DNA from: JBIOUF01 sp044866695
GTDB lineage: Bacteria > Actinomycetota > Actinomycetes > Propionibacteriales > Nocardioidaceae
DNA: 18,105 nt
Assembly (NCBI GenBank): GCA_044866695.1
Contig: JBIOUF010000138.1
Coordinates: 1 to 18,105, forward strand
Direction: 5' to 3'
This document shows, in pieces, positions 1 to 7,513 of the stretch. Position 1 is the stretch's first letter. Each line of letters starts with the position of its first letter. Below the pieces are notes generated by a model. The model was not told the origin of the DNA. It ran no database searches and saw only the letters and a list, made by a program, of their open reading frames with translations. Position numbers and translations under genes: made by a program.

Positions 1-2221
1 TGACGTTGAAGGAGAACCTGCCCTGGAGGTAGCCGCGCATCTTCGCCTCCGGCGTCGCCGCGAAGAGCCGGCGGACGTGGTCGAAGACCCCGGTGTACGT
101 CGCGGGGTTGGACCGCGGCGTGCGTCCGATCGGCGACTGGTCCACGTGGATGACCTTGTCGACGTGGTCGAGCCCGTCGATCCGGCGATGCCGCCCGGGG
201 ACCGTGCGGGCGTTGTAGATCCGCTTCGCCAGGCTGGTGTACAAGATGTCGTTGACCAGCGTGGACTTGCCCGACCCGGACACGCCGGTCACCGCGACGA
301 GCAGCCCGAGCGGGAAGGTCACGTCGACGTCGCGCAGGTTGTGCTCCCGCGCGCCGACCACGGTGAGCTCGCGACCGGGCGTACGGGGACGGCGCACCGC
401 GGGCACCGGGATCTCGCGCCGGCCGGAGAGGTAGCGGCCGGTGAGCGAGTCGGGGTGCTCGAGCAGCTCCCGGACCGGCCCGGACACCACGATCTGCCCG
501 CCGTGCTCGCCCGCTCCGGGCCCGATGTCGACCACCCAGTCGGCCACCCGGATGGTGTCCTCGTCGTGCTCGACGACGATCAGCGTGTTGCCCATGTCGC
601 GCAGCCGGAGCAGGGTCTCGATCAGCCGGTGGTTGTCGCGCTGGTGGAGCCCGATCGACGGCTCGTCGAGCACGTAGAGGACCCCGACCAGGCCGGCGCC
701 GATCTGGGTGGCCAGCCGGATCCGCTGCGCCTCGCCGCCGGACAGCGACCCGGCCGGCCGCTCCAGGGACAGGTAGTCCAGGCCGACGTCGAGCAGGAAC
801 CGCAGCCGCTCCTGGATCTCCTTCAGCACGCGCTCGGCGATCTGCCGCTCCCGGTGGGTGAGCTCCACCGTGGCCAGGAACTCCGCGGTCTCGGACATGG
901 ACAGCGCGCAGACCTCGGCGATGTTGCGGCCGCCGATGGTGACCGCGACCGACACCGGCTTGAGCCGGGTGCCCCGGCACACCGGGCAGGGGACCTCGCG
1001 CATGAAGCCCTCGAACCGCTCCCGGCTGGTGTCGGACTCGGCCTCCCGGTGCCGCCGCTCGACGTACGGGCGCACCCCCTCGAACGTGGTGTCGTAGGCA
1101 CGCTTCCGGCCGTAGCGGTTGACGTGCCGCACGTGCACCTTGGTCGGATGCCCGTCCAGGATGGACCGCTTGGCCCGGGCCGGGAGGTCGCGCCAGGGCG
1201 TGTCCAGGTCGAAGCCGAGCTCCTCCCCCAGCGCGCCGAGCAGCCGGGTGAAGAAGTCCGACACGTGCGCACCCGACCAGGGGCCGATCACGCCGTCGCC
1301 GAGGGTGCCGTCGGGGTCGGTCACCACCAGGTCCGGGTCGACCTCCATGCGGGTGCCGAGACCGGTGCAGGCCGGGCAGGCGCCGAAGGGGGAGTTGAAC
1401 GAGAACGAGCGAGGCTCCAGCTCGTCGGTGTCGATCGGGTGGTCGTTCGGACACGCCATCCGCTCGGAGAACCGCTGCTCGCGGTGCGGGTCGCCGGCCG
1501 GGCGGTCGACGTAGTCGAACACCACCAGCCCGCCGGCCAGGCCGAGGGCGGTCTCCACCGAGTCGGTCAGCCGGCGCCGCGCGGTGTCCTTGGCGGCGAG
1601 CCGGTCGACGACGACGTCGACGTTGTGCTTGCGCTGCTTGTCCAGCGCCGGCGGGTCGGTGAGCGGATGGGTGTCGCCGTCGACCCGGACCCGGCTGAAG
1701 CCCTGGCTCTGCAGCTGGCGGAACAGCTCGACGTGTTCGCCCTTGCGGCCGCGGACCACCGGCGCGAGCACCTGGAACCGGGTGCCCTCCTCGGTCGCCA
1801 GCACCCGGTCGACGATCTGCTGCGGGGTCTGGCGGGAGATCGGCTCGCCGCAGGTCGGGCAGTGCGGGCGCCCGGCCCGGGCGTAGAGCAGCCGGAGGTA
1901 GTCGTAGACCTCGGTGATCGTGCCCACGGTGGAGCGGGGGTTCTTCGAGGTGGACTTCTGGTCGATGGAGACCGCCGGGGAGAGCCCCTCGATGAAGTCC
2001 ACGTCGGGCTTGTCCATCTGGCCCAGGAACTGCCGGGCGTACGCCGACAGCGACTCGACGTACCGGCGCTGGCCCTCGGCGAAGATCGTGTCGAAGGCCA
2101 GGCTGGACTTCCCGGACCCGGAGAGCCCGGTGAACACCACCATCGCGTCGCGGGGCAGGTCGAGCGAGACGTCCTTGAGGTTGTGCTCGCGCGCGCCGCG
2201 GATGATCAGCTGGTCGGCCAC
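1..2221 (-). CDS. uvrA: UvrA, excinuclease ABC subunit A (partial, C-terminus beyond window)
   Basis: UvrA is the DNA-damage-sensing ABC ATPase of nucleotide excision repair. It acts in the cytosol as a dimer that loads UvrB onto lesions. About 740 codons are present of a usual 950 to 990. Visible in order are the first Walker A (GLSGSGKSS, residues 32-40), the UvrB-binding/insertion region, a first zinc module reading CPNDH then CPACTGLG, the first ABC signature LSGGEAQRIRLATQIG with DEPSIGLHQRDN near residues 490-530, the second Walker A (GVSGSGKSTLVND, about residue 650) and DQSPIGRTPRSNPATYTGVF. The window cuts the gene just after GRFSFNV, before the second zinc finger. The GTG start at 2221 is chosen because VADQLIIRGAREHNL matches the family N-terminus and a GAGGA motif lies about 7 nt upstream; the nearby ATG at 2228 is out of frame. 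A LexA-type box lies about 30 bp upstream, so SOS control is likely. Identity is very secure. Confidence 0.98.
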   Translation of the reverse strand, partial: MADQLIIRGAREHNLKDVSLDLPRDAMVVFTGLSGSGKSSLAFDTIFAEGQRRYVESLSAYARQFLGQMDKPDVDFIEGLSPAVSIDQKSTSKNPRSTVGTITEVYDYLRLLYARAGRPHCPTCGEPISRQTPQQIVDRVLATEEGTRFQVLAPVVRGRKGEHVELFRQLQSQGFSRVRVDGDTHPLTDPPALDKQRKHNVDVVVDRLAAKDTARRRLTDSVETALGLAGGLVVFDYVDRPAGDPHREQRFSERMACPNDHPIDTDELEPRSFSFNSPFGACPACTGLGTRMEVDPDLVVTDPDGTLGDGVIGPWSGAHVSDFFTRLLGALGEELGFDLDTPWRDLPARAKRSILDGHPTKVHVRHVNRYGRKRAYDTTFEGVRPYVERRHREAESDTSRERFEGFMREVPCPVCRGTRLKPVSVAVTIGGRNIAEVCALSMSETAEFLATVELTHRERQIAERVLKEIQERLRFLLDVGLDYLSLERPAGSLSGGEAQRIRLATQIGAGLVGVLYVLDEPSIGLHQRDNHRLIETLLRLRDMGNTLIVVEHDEDTIRVADWVVDIGPGAGEHGGQIVVSGPVRELLEHPDSLTGRYLSGRREIPVPAVRRPRTPGRELTVVGAREHNLRDVDVTFPLGLLVAVTGVSGSGKSTLVNDILYTSLAKRIYNARTVPGRHRRIDGLDHVDKVIHVDQSPIGRTPRSNPATYTGVFDHVRRLFAATPEAKMRGYLQGRFSFNV

Positions 2222-2252
2222 GAACCATCCTCGGGCGGAGTCGGGGGGCGGA

Positions 2253-2268
2253 TCGAACACGCGTTCGT
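2253..2268. promoter_or_regulatory. LexA (SOS) box upstream of uvrA
   Basis: The sequence TCGAAC-ACGC-GTTCGT is a near-perfect 6+4+6 inverted repeat that matches the Gram-positive/actinobacterial LexA operator core GAAC(N4)GTTC. It lies between uvrA (start 2221, minus) and the divergent DinB-family gene (start about 2330, plus). A TACCAT hexamer on the uvrA strand (2275 to 2270), of the actinobacterial -10 form TAnnnT, abuts it, so bound LexA would cover the uvrA transcription start. Control of uvrA by LexA is known in actinobacteria; action on the divergent gene is only inferred. Confidence 0.8.
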
Positions 2269-2269
2269 C

Positions 2270-2275
2270 ATGGTA
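2270..2275 (-). promoter_or_regulatory. Candidate -10 box of uvrA
   Basis: TACCAT on the minus strand fits the actinobacterial sigma-A -10 consensus TAnnnT. It lies immediately upstream of the LexA box and would start transcription about 40 nt before the uvrA GTG. No convincing -35 hexamer is visible at 16-18 bp spacing, which is common in such GC-rich genomes. Confidence 0.4.
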
Positions 2276-2329
2276 CGCGTCAGGTCCAAGGGGGCGCGGA
2301 CCGCCGGATGCACGCGCGCGTGCGGTTGG

Positions 2330-3043
2330 ATGAGCGGCATGGGCAGGTCGCAGCTCCCTCACCTGGACGAGACTCTGGTCGCCACGACACGGTATCTGTC
2401 GGCTCTGACAGGTTTCGACGAGGCGGCGTCACGGGCGCCGTCGCTGCTGCCGGGCTGGTCCCGGGCCCACGTTGTCGGGCATCTGGCCCGCAACGCCGAC
2501 GGCCTGGCGAACCTGCTCGTCGCGGCCCGTACCGGCGACGACCTGCCCATGTACGCCTCGCAGGAGCAGCGCGACGCCGACATCGAGCGCACCGCCGGCC
2601 TGCCCTGGCCAGAGCTGCTCGACGACGCGAACCGCTCCGCCCGGCGCTGGTCGGCCGCGGCGGAGGCGCTGCCGCCGGACCGGCTCGACGTCCCGGTACG
2701 CCGAACCCCCGGGGCCGAGCCGTTCCCGGTGCGGAGGGTCGGGATGCTGAGGCGGACCGAGGTCGAGGTGCACCACGCCGACCTCGGCGCCGGCTACGCG
2801 GCGCGGGACTGGCCGGCGGACTTCGTGACCGCCCTGATGCGGCGCCGCGACCGGGAGCTGCGCCGGGACGGCGTGGGGCTCACCCTGGTCGCCGACGACC
2901 TGGGACGGACCTGGGAGACCGGGACCGGCCCGACCGTGCACGGCCCGGCCGCCGACCTGCTGTGGTGGCTCCTCGGCCGCGGGAGCGGGGAGGGCCTCGT
3001 ATGCTCCGACGGACGGCTCCCCGACCTCGGAGGATGGGTCTGA
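2330..3043 (+). CDS. Maleylpyruvate isomerase family mycothiol-dependent enzyme (DinB-like fold)
   Basis: The 237-residue protein belongs to the MDMPI/DinB-like four-helix-bundle family. Its members use a metal held by His/Glu/His and often mycothiol, the actinobacterial thiol, as cofactor. The N-terminal bundle has the family signature SLLPGWSRAHVVGHLARNAD (residues 38-57). Candidate metal ligands H51, E144 and H148 fall almost exactly where H52, E144 and H148 lie in the Corynebacterium enzyme. A C-terminal sub-domain follows (SDGRLPDLGGW at the end). The substrate is unknown: most family members are not maleylpyruvate isomerases. Start is ATG 2330 or ATG 2339 (MGRSQLPHLDETL), both with weak ribosome binding sites. 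The gene ends one base before the next ATG, so it forms a two-gene unit with the hydrolase at 3045. The family is secure, the reaction is not. Confidence 0.85.
   Translation: MSGMGRSQLPHLDETLVATTRYLSALTGFDEAASRAPSLLPGWSRAHVVGHLARNADGLANLLVAARTGDDLPMYASQEQRDADIERTAGLPWPELLDDANRSARRWSAAAEALPPDRLDVPVRRTPGAEPFPVRRVGMLRRTEVEVHHADLGAGYAARDWPADFVTALMRRRDRELRRDGVGLTLVADDLGRTWETGTGPTVHGPAADLLWWLLGRGSGEGLVCSDGRLPDLGGWV
3029..3033 (+). promoter_or_regulatory. Shine-Dalgarno sequence of the MBL-fold gene
   Basis: GGAGG lies inside the last codons of the DinB-family gene, about 11 nt before ATG 3045. It supports that start and translational linkage of the pair. Confidence 0.6.
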
Positions 3044-3044
3044 C

Positions 3045-3701
3045 ATGGCATACACGGGACGGGTGCGGCCCGGCGGGCCGGCAGACGTGCGCGAGCTCGC
3101 CGAGCTCATCATCACGAAGATGTCGGTCGGCGACATGGACAACAACACCTACCTGCTGCGCTGTCGCCGCACCGACCGCCAGCTGCTGGTCGACGCCGCG
3201 GCGGAGCCGGGGCGGCTGCTCACCCTGGTCGGCCAGGACGGGTTGGACACCGTGGTGACCACGCACCAGCACTGGGACCACTGGCAGGGGCTCGCGGAGG
3301 TGGTCGCCGCCACCGGCGCCACGACCGTCGCGGGCGCCGCGGACGTCGACGGGATCCCGGTGCCCACCGACCGGCCGGTCTCCGACGGCGACCGGGTGAG
3401 CGTCGGCGAGTGCGCGCTGGAGGTGATCCACGTCGTCGGCCACACCCCCGGCCACATCGTCTTGCTGTACGACGACCCGGACGGCACGCCGCACCTGTTC
3501 ACCGGCGACAGCCTGTTTCCCGGCGGTGTGGGCAACACCGAGGGCGACCCCGCCCGGTTCGCGTCGCTGGTCCGCGACGTGCGGACCAAGCTGTTCGACC
3601 GGCTGCCGGACGAGACCTGGTTCTACCCCGGCCATGGCGACGACTCCACGCTCGGTGCCGAGCGGCCCCATCTGGGCGAGTGGGAGGCGCGCGGCTGGTA
3701 G
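3045..3701 (+). CDS. MBL-fold metallo-hydrolase (glyoxalase II-like)
   Basis: A 218-residue metallo-beta-lactamase-fold hydrolase. The metal-binding signature appears as THQHWDHW (H74, H76, D78, H79), followed by GHTPGH (H133/H137), GDSLFPGGVGN (D155) and YPGHGDD (H197), the ligand set for a dinuclear site like that of hydroxyacylglutathione hydrolases. The C-terminal tail RPHLGEWEARGW is typical of the actinobacterial subfamily next to uvrA; from memory, Mycobacterium tuberculosis has a similar gene (Rv1637c) beside uvrA (Rv1638). There is no signal peptide, so it is cytosolic. Coupling to a mycothiol-family enzyme suggests hydrolysis of a mycothiol thioester or a related detoxification step, but that is inference. 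Start is ATG 3045 with GGAGG upstream. It converges on the AfsR-like gene with only 9 bp between the stop codons. Confidence 0.9.
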   Translation: MAYTGRVRPGGPADVRELAELIITKMSVGDMDNNTYLLRCRRTDRQLLVDAAAEPGRLLTLVGQDGLDTVVTTHQHWDHWQGLAEVVAATGATTVAGAADVDGIPVPTDRPVSDGDRVSVGECALEVIHVVGHTPGHIVLLYDDPDGTPHLFTGDSLFPGGVGNTEGDPARFASLVRDVRTKLFDRLPDETWFYPGHGDDSTLGAERPHLGEWEARGW

Positions 3702-3704
3702 CCG
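3692..3704. terminator. Small stem-loop at the convergent gene ends
   Basis: CGGCT-GGT-AGCCG forms a 5-bp stem with a 3-nt loop and contains the TAG stop of the MBL gene. It precedes the convergent stop at 3711. There is no T-tract, so a terminator role is only suggested by position. Confidence 0.25.
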
Positions 3705-3710
3705 GACCCG

Positions 3711-6700
3711 TCAGGGCGTCGAGCCGACGCGGCTGCGGACCGACAGCGCCAGCGCCTCGTTGCAGGCCCGGTCCAGGGTCCAGGTCTCGCCGCGGCGGCG
3801 GGCCCGCGCCAGCCGAGCGTCGCCGAGCGCCGTGGACAGCCGGGCCAGCGCGTCGGTCCGGGCCGGCGCCTCGACCGGGGGCACCGGGGTGCCCAGCTCC
3901 TCCCGGAGCCGGTCGACCATGCCGACGAGGGGGGCCGCCCGCGCGGCCAGGCCGAGGTAGCAGGCCGCGCCGACCACCGCCTCGAGGACGCTGCAGATGC
4001 GCCAGCGGTCCCCCACCCCGCGGTGGGTGCGCAGCGACAGGCCCAACGAGACCAGGGCGGTCGCCGGCTCGCCCAGCATCGTGGAGCGCACCCCGAGCAG
4101 GTTGTGGCACCAGCCCCGGCCCTCGGCGAAGCCGAGCCGGTCGAAGGCTTCCAGTGCCGTGTCGAGCTGCCGTCCGGCGGTCGCGAGGTCGCCGCGGTAG
4201 AGGGCGACCGCGCCCAGGTCGACCCGGGCCCACGCGGCGCGCTCCTCGTCGCCGACCTGGCCGGCCAGCCGGAGCGCGTCACCGGCGGCGCGCGCGGCGT
4301 GGTCCAGGTCGCCACCGAGCCAGCGGGACAGTGCCGCCAGCTCCAGCGAGTGGGCCACCCCCCAGGTGTGCCCGGCGGCACGGAACGCCTCGGCCGCCTC
4401 GGCGTGCAGGGCCAGGGCCCGGGTGTAGTCGGCCTGCTCGCGGGCGATGCTGCCCAGCAGCGTGAGCGCCTCGGCCCGCCCGACCGCGTCGCCGACCTCG
4501 GCGTACAGCCGTGCCGCCCGCTCGCAGTACCGCCGGGCCGGCCGGTAGTCGCACTGGTAGAGGGCGAGGGCGCCACAGCCGGAGAGGACGGCCGCGCGCA
4601 GGGCCGGGTCGACGCCGGTGTGCCGCAGGGCGTGCCGCAGCCAGGTCCGGCCCTGGGTGTACTGGCCGGTCAGGTAGCAGGGCCGCCACAGCGCCACGGC
4701 CAGGCGGCACTCCCGCTCGGCTCCGTCCGGCCGGGCGGCCAGGTGCGCCAGGGCCGCCCGGAGGTTGTCCTCCTCGCGACGCAGCTCCTGGAGCCAGGCG
4801 GACTGCGCCGCGCCCTTGAGGCGCGACGCGGCGGTCTCGGCCAGCTCCAGGAAGTACGCGGCGTGCCGGTCGCGCCACGCGCCGGTCTCGCCGGCCGCCT
4901 CCAGCCGGTCCGCCGCGAACGCCCGGACGGTCTCCAGCAGGCGGTACCGCGGCACGCCCTCGTGGTGCTCGACGTTCACCAGCGACGCCCGGACCAGCTG
5001 GGCCAGCGGGCCGGCGGACCAGCCGACCACCCCGGACCCCGCGGCGCCGGACGCCGCGGCGCCGGACCCCGCGTCGACGGACCCCGCGTCGACGGACACG
5101 GCGTCGACGGCCTCCGCGGAGAACCCGCCGGCGAACACCGAGAGCCCGAGCAGGAGCCGTCCCGCCTCCGGGGCGAGCAGCGTCGAGCTCCACTCGACCA
5201 GGTCCGCGGGCGTGGCCCGCCGGGCCACGGGCGCGGGGAGGCCGGCGTCCGGCAGCGACCGACGCCGGCGCTGGTGTGCCACGATCTCCTCCGGGCTCAT
5301 GGTGCGCACCAGCGAGGCGGCCAGCTCCACCGCGAGGGGAAGCCCGTCCACCCGGCGACAGATCTCCTCCACCGCGCGCCGGCTCTCGTCGTCGGGTTCC
5401 AGCCCGGGTCGCGCCAGGCCGGCCCGGTCCCAGAACAGGCGCACCGCGGCCGCCGTGCGCACGCCGGTGGTCGCGGCGTCGGAGTCTGGGAGCTCGAGCG
5501 GCCGGACCACGTACACCCGCTCGTCGGCCAGCTCCAGCGAGACCCGGCTGGTGACCACCACGCTCAGCCGGGTGGACGCGTCCAGGAGCCGCCGGACCAC
5601 GCCCGCGCAGGCCGTCACGATGTGCTCGCAGCCGTCCAGCACCAGCACCGACTGCGCGTCGCCCAGGGTGGTCGCGATGGCCGACACCGGGTCCTCGTCG
5701 ATGCCCTCCTTCACGCCCAGCGTGGCGACCAGCGAGGAGAGGACGTCCCCGGCTCCGGAGCAGCCGGACACGTCGACCGCCTCCACCCGGCCGTCGGTGG
5801 AGGAGCGCAGCAGCCTGGCCAGGTGGACGGCCAGCCGGGTCTTCCCGACGCCACCGGGACCGGTCAGCGTGACCAGGCGGCCGCGGCGCAGCAGGCCGAG
5901 CAGCAGCCCGAGCTCGCCTTCGCGCCCGACGAAGCTGGTCGCCGGCGCGGGCAGGCCGGCCCCGCCGCGGCGCGCCGGGACCGGCGCCCGCAGCGCCGGG
6001 TCGTCGCGCCGGACCTGCTGGCGAAGCGTCCGCAGCCGGACGCCGGGGCCGGTCCCCGACGCGGCGACCATGCGTTCCCGGACCAGCTCCCACATCGCCG
6101 ACGCGACCGCGCGGCCACCGCTGCGGTACGACGCCAGCACCAGCTGCTCGGCGAGGCGCTCGCGGTCCGGGTGCGCCTCGACCAGGGGGGTGAGCTCCTC
6201 GACGACCTCGTCGTGCCAGCCCAGCGCCAGCTCCGCGTCCGCGCGCGCCTCCCAGGCGGTGAGCCGCTCCTGCCCCAGCCGCTCCGCGATGGCCTGCCCG
6301 GACGGGTCCAGCTCGACCCCCTCGAACGCCCGGCCGCGCCACAGGCCCAGGGCCTCCTGCAGCAGCCGCAGCGCCGGCCGATGCTCCCCGCCGGCCTGGA
6401 GAGCGCGGCCGCGGTCCACCAGGTCCTCGAAGCGGGTGGCGTCGAGGTCGTCGCGGGCCACCTCGAGCGCGTATCCGGCGCCGACCACGCGCAGCACGGC
6501 GGAGCCGGCCGCGTCCCGCAGCAGGCGGCGCAGCTTGGACACCTGGCCCGAGAGCAGCCGCTCGGCCGCGGGCGGGGGTACCTCGCCCCAGATCAGGTCG
6601 ACCAGCGCGGACACCGGCACGGGCTGGCCGACGTGGGCCAGGAGCGCGGCGAGCAACCGGCGCTGCTCGGATCCCCCGAGCCGCACCGGCGCCGCGACGT

Positions 6701-6737
6701 CCAGCACGTCGAGAGGACCGAGAACGCGGAAGAGCAC
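3711..6737 (-). CDS. AfsR/SARP-type BTAD transcriptional regulator with NB-ARC-like ATPase and TPR region
   Basis: A large (about 1008 aa) cytosolic regulator. Numbering here counts from the upstream GTG at 6770. Residues 12-100 form an OmpR-like winged helix (FRVLGPLDVLD, LSGQVSKLRRLL); about 105-250 a bacterial transcriptional activation domain; 280-600 a STAND/NB-ARC ATPase with TSFVGRE, Walker A GPGGVGKT (304-311), Walker B VLVLDGCEH (375-383), VVVTSR and GLPLAVELAA (476-485); about 640-1000 a helical TPR-type region ending near ALGDARLARARRRGE. Family members are ATP-controlled switches, often over secondary metabolism. A low-complexity insert (about 555-583, VDAGS/GAAAS repeats) comes from 15-bp DNA repeats. 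Start GTG 6737 is preferred because VLFRVLGPL fits the family and AGGTGG lies just upstream; GTG 6770 is possible. Its target is unknown; the divergent methyltransferase at 6821 is the nearest candidate. Confidence 0.93.
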   Translation of the reverse strand: MLFRVLGPLDVLDVAAPVRLGGSEQRRLLAALLAHVGQPVPVSALVDLIWGEVPPPAAERLLSGQVSKLRRLLRDAAGSAVLRVVGAGYALEVARDDLDATRFEDLVDRGRALQAGGEHRPALRLLQEALGLWRGRAFEGVELDPSGQAIAERLGQERLTAWEARADAELALGWHDEVVEELTPLVEAHPDRERLAEQLVLASYRSGGRAVASAMWELVRERMVAASGTGPGVRLRTLRQQVRRDDPALRAPVPARRGGAGLPAPATSFVGREGELGLLLGLLRRGRLVTLTGPGGVGKTRLAVHLARLLRSSTDGRVEAVDVSGCSGAGDVLSSLVATLGVKEGIDEDPVSAIATTLGDAQSVLVLDGCEHIVTACAGVVRRLLDASTRLSVVVTSRVSLELADERVYVVRPLELPDSDAATTGVRTAAAVRLFWDRAGLARPGLEPDDESRRAVEEICRRVDGLPLAVELAASLVRTMSPEEIVAHQRRRRSLPDAGLPAPVARRATPADLVEWSSTLLAPEAGRLLLGLSVFAGGFSAEAVDAVSVDAGSVDAGSGAAASGAAGSGVVGWSAGPLAQLVRASLVNVEHHEGVPRYRLLETVRAFAADRLEAAGETGAWRDRHAAYFLELAETAASRLKGAAQSAWLQELRREEDNLRAALAHLAARPDGAERECRLAVALWRPCYLTGQYTQGRTWLRHALRHTGVDPALRAAVLSGCGALALYQCDYRPARRYCERAARLYAEVGDAVGRAEALTLLGSIAREQADYTRALALHAEAAEAFRAAGHTWGVAHSLELAALSRWLGGDLDHAARAAGDALRLAGQVGDEERAAWARVDLGAVALYRGDLATAGRQLDTALEAFDRLGFAEGRGWCHNLLGVRSTMLGEPATALVSLGLSLRTHRGVGDRWRICSVLEAVVGAACYLGLAARAAPLVGMVDRLREELGTPVPPVEAPARTDALARLSTALGDARLARARRRGETWTLDRACNEALALSVRSRVGSTP
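5034..5108. repeat. Five 15-bp tandem repeats inside the BTAD/ATPase gene
   Basis: Five consecutive 15-bp units of the form GGACCCCGCGKCGMC (5034-5048, 5049-5063, 5064-5078, 5079-5093, 5094-5108). The third and fourth are identical and the others differ by one to a few bases. On the coding strand they encode the repeated pentapeptides VDAGS / VDAVS and GAAAS / GAAGS, a flexible linker between the ATPase core and the following winged-helix-like segment. The period is a multiple of three, so copy number change would not shift the frame. Confidence 0.9.
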
Positions 6738-6791
6738 CCCCACCACCTGCCGTCGGGGACTGCCGCCCACCTTACTGAACCTGAAGCGACC

Positions 6792-6803
6792 GGCCCGCGG
6801 GCC
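6792..6803. promoter_or_regulatory. 12-bp palindrome between divergent regulator and methyltransferase
   Basis: GGCCCGCGGGCC is a perfect palindrome in the short gap between the AfsR-like gene (minus) and the methyltransferase (plus), 5 bp upstream of the latter's -10 box. It could be an operator, but such GC palindromes arise easily by chance here. Confidence 0.25.
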
Positions 6804-6808
6804 TGGGA

Positions 6809-6814
6809 TAGCGT
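6809..6814 (+). promoter_or_regulatory. -10 box for a leaderless methyltransferase transcript
   Basis: TAGCGT (TAnnnT type) ends 6 nt before the GTG at 6821. At the usual -10 to +1 distance transcription would begin on or next to the start codon, giving a leaderless mRNA. This agrees with the absence of any Shine-Dalgarno sequence. Confidence 0.55.
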
Positions 6815-6820
6815 GCGCCC

Positions 6821-7513
6821 GTGGTCCCGGCTCCCCGGCGTGACGTCGCGGCGGTCGGCGCGCGGATGCCCGCGGACCTCCGCGCCGCTGCGGAGGCGGC
6901 GACCGGCTTCATGCCGGCGGACGAGGGCCGGTTCCTGTTCGACCTCGCCCTCGGCGCCCTCGGCTCGACCGGCGCCGGGCCCGCGCTCGAGGTCGGCAGC
7001 TACTGCGGCAAGAGCGCGGTGTACCTGGGCGCGGCGGCGCGGCTCACCGGCGGAGTGGTCGTCACCGTCGACCATCATCGCGGGTCGGAGGAGAACCAGG
7101 CCGGGTGGGAGCACCACGACCCGCGGCTGGTCGACCCCGGGTCGGGCCGGATGGACACGCTGCCGTTCCTGCGCCGGACGCTCGAGCGCGCCGGGCTGGA
7201 GGACGTCGTCGTGTCCGTCGTGGGCGAGTCCACCACGGTGGCCGGTCTCTGGCGCTCGCCGCTGTCGCTGCTGTTCGTCGACGGGGGGCACGGCGAGGGG
7301 CCGGCGCACGCCGACTACGAGGCCTGGGCGCGGTGGGTGGGACGCGGCGGGCTGCTGGTGATCCACGACGTGTTCCCGGACCCGGCCGACGGCGGCCGCC
7401 CGCCGTACGAGGTGTACCTGCGCGCCCTCGACGACGGGTTCGAGGAGGTCGGCCACCGGGGGTCGATGCGGGCACTACGCAGGACGCGGGGGACGGCCGG
7501 CGTCCCGCCGTGA
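6821..7513 (+). CDS. Class I SAM-dependent methyltransferase (Methyltransf_24 type)
   Basis: A 230-residue Rossmann-fold methyltransferase. The SAM-binding motif I is LEVGSYCGKSAVYLG (56-70), followed by VTVDHHRGSEENQAGWE (81-97; the acidic residue after strand 2 binds the ribose), LFVDGGHG (151-158) and LLVIHDVF (178-185). The VDGGH/HDVF pattern is typical of Methyltransf_24 proteins, many of which act on sugars or natural-product intermediates. The substrate is not evident. Start GTG 6821 is supported by the TAGCGT box 6 nt upstream; ATG at codon 16 is an alternative. Its last 39 bp overlap the end of the convergent alpha/alpha-barrel gene. Proximity to a glycosyltransferase/methyltransferase operon suggests a shared pathway, which is inference. 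Confidence 0.88.
   Translation: MVPAPRRDVAAVGARMPADLRAAAEAATGFMPADEGRFLFDLALGALGSTGAGPALEVGSYCGKSAVYLGAAARLTGGVVVTVDHHRGSEENQAGWEHHDPRLVDPGSGRMDTLPFLRRTLERAGLEDVVVSVVGESTTVAGLWRSPLSLLFVDGGHGEGPAHADYEAWARWVGRGGLLVIHDVFPDPADGGRPPYEVYLRALDDGFEEVGHRGSMRALRRTRGTAGVPP

Noticed and set aside
1381..1480. Damaged first zinc module in UvrA (CPNDH instead of CxxC)
   Set aside because: A similar Cys-poor variant (CPNGH) is, as I recall, normal in actinobacterial UvrA, so it is not evidence of a defective gene.
77..2329. Long plus-strand open frame running across uvrA into the DinB-family gene
   Set aside because: It is the antisense shadow of uvrA in high-GC DNA; only the part from about 2330 encodes a recognisable protein.
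4023..7361. Plus-strand open frame of over 1100 codons opposite the AfsR-like gene
   Set aside because: No domain is recognisable, while the minus strand shows a full winged-helix/BTAD/NB-ARC/TPR protein.
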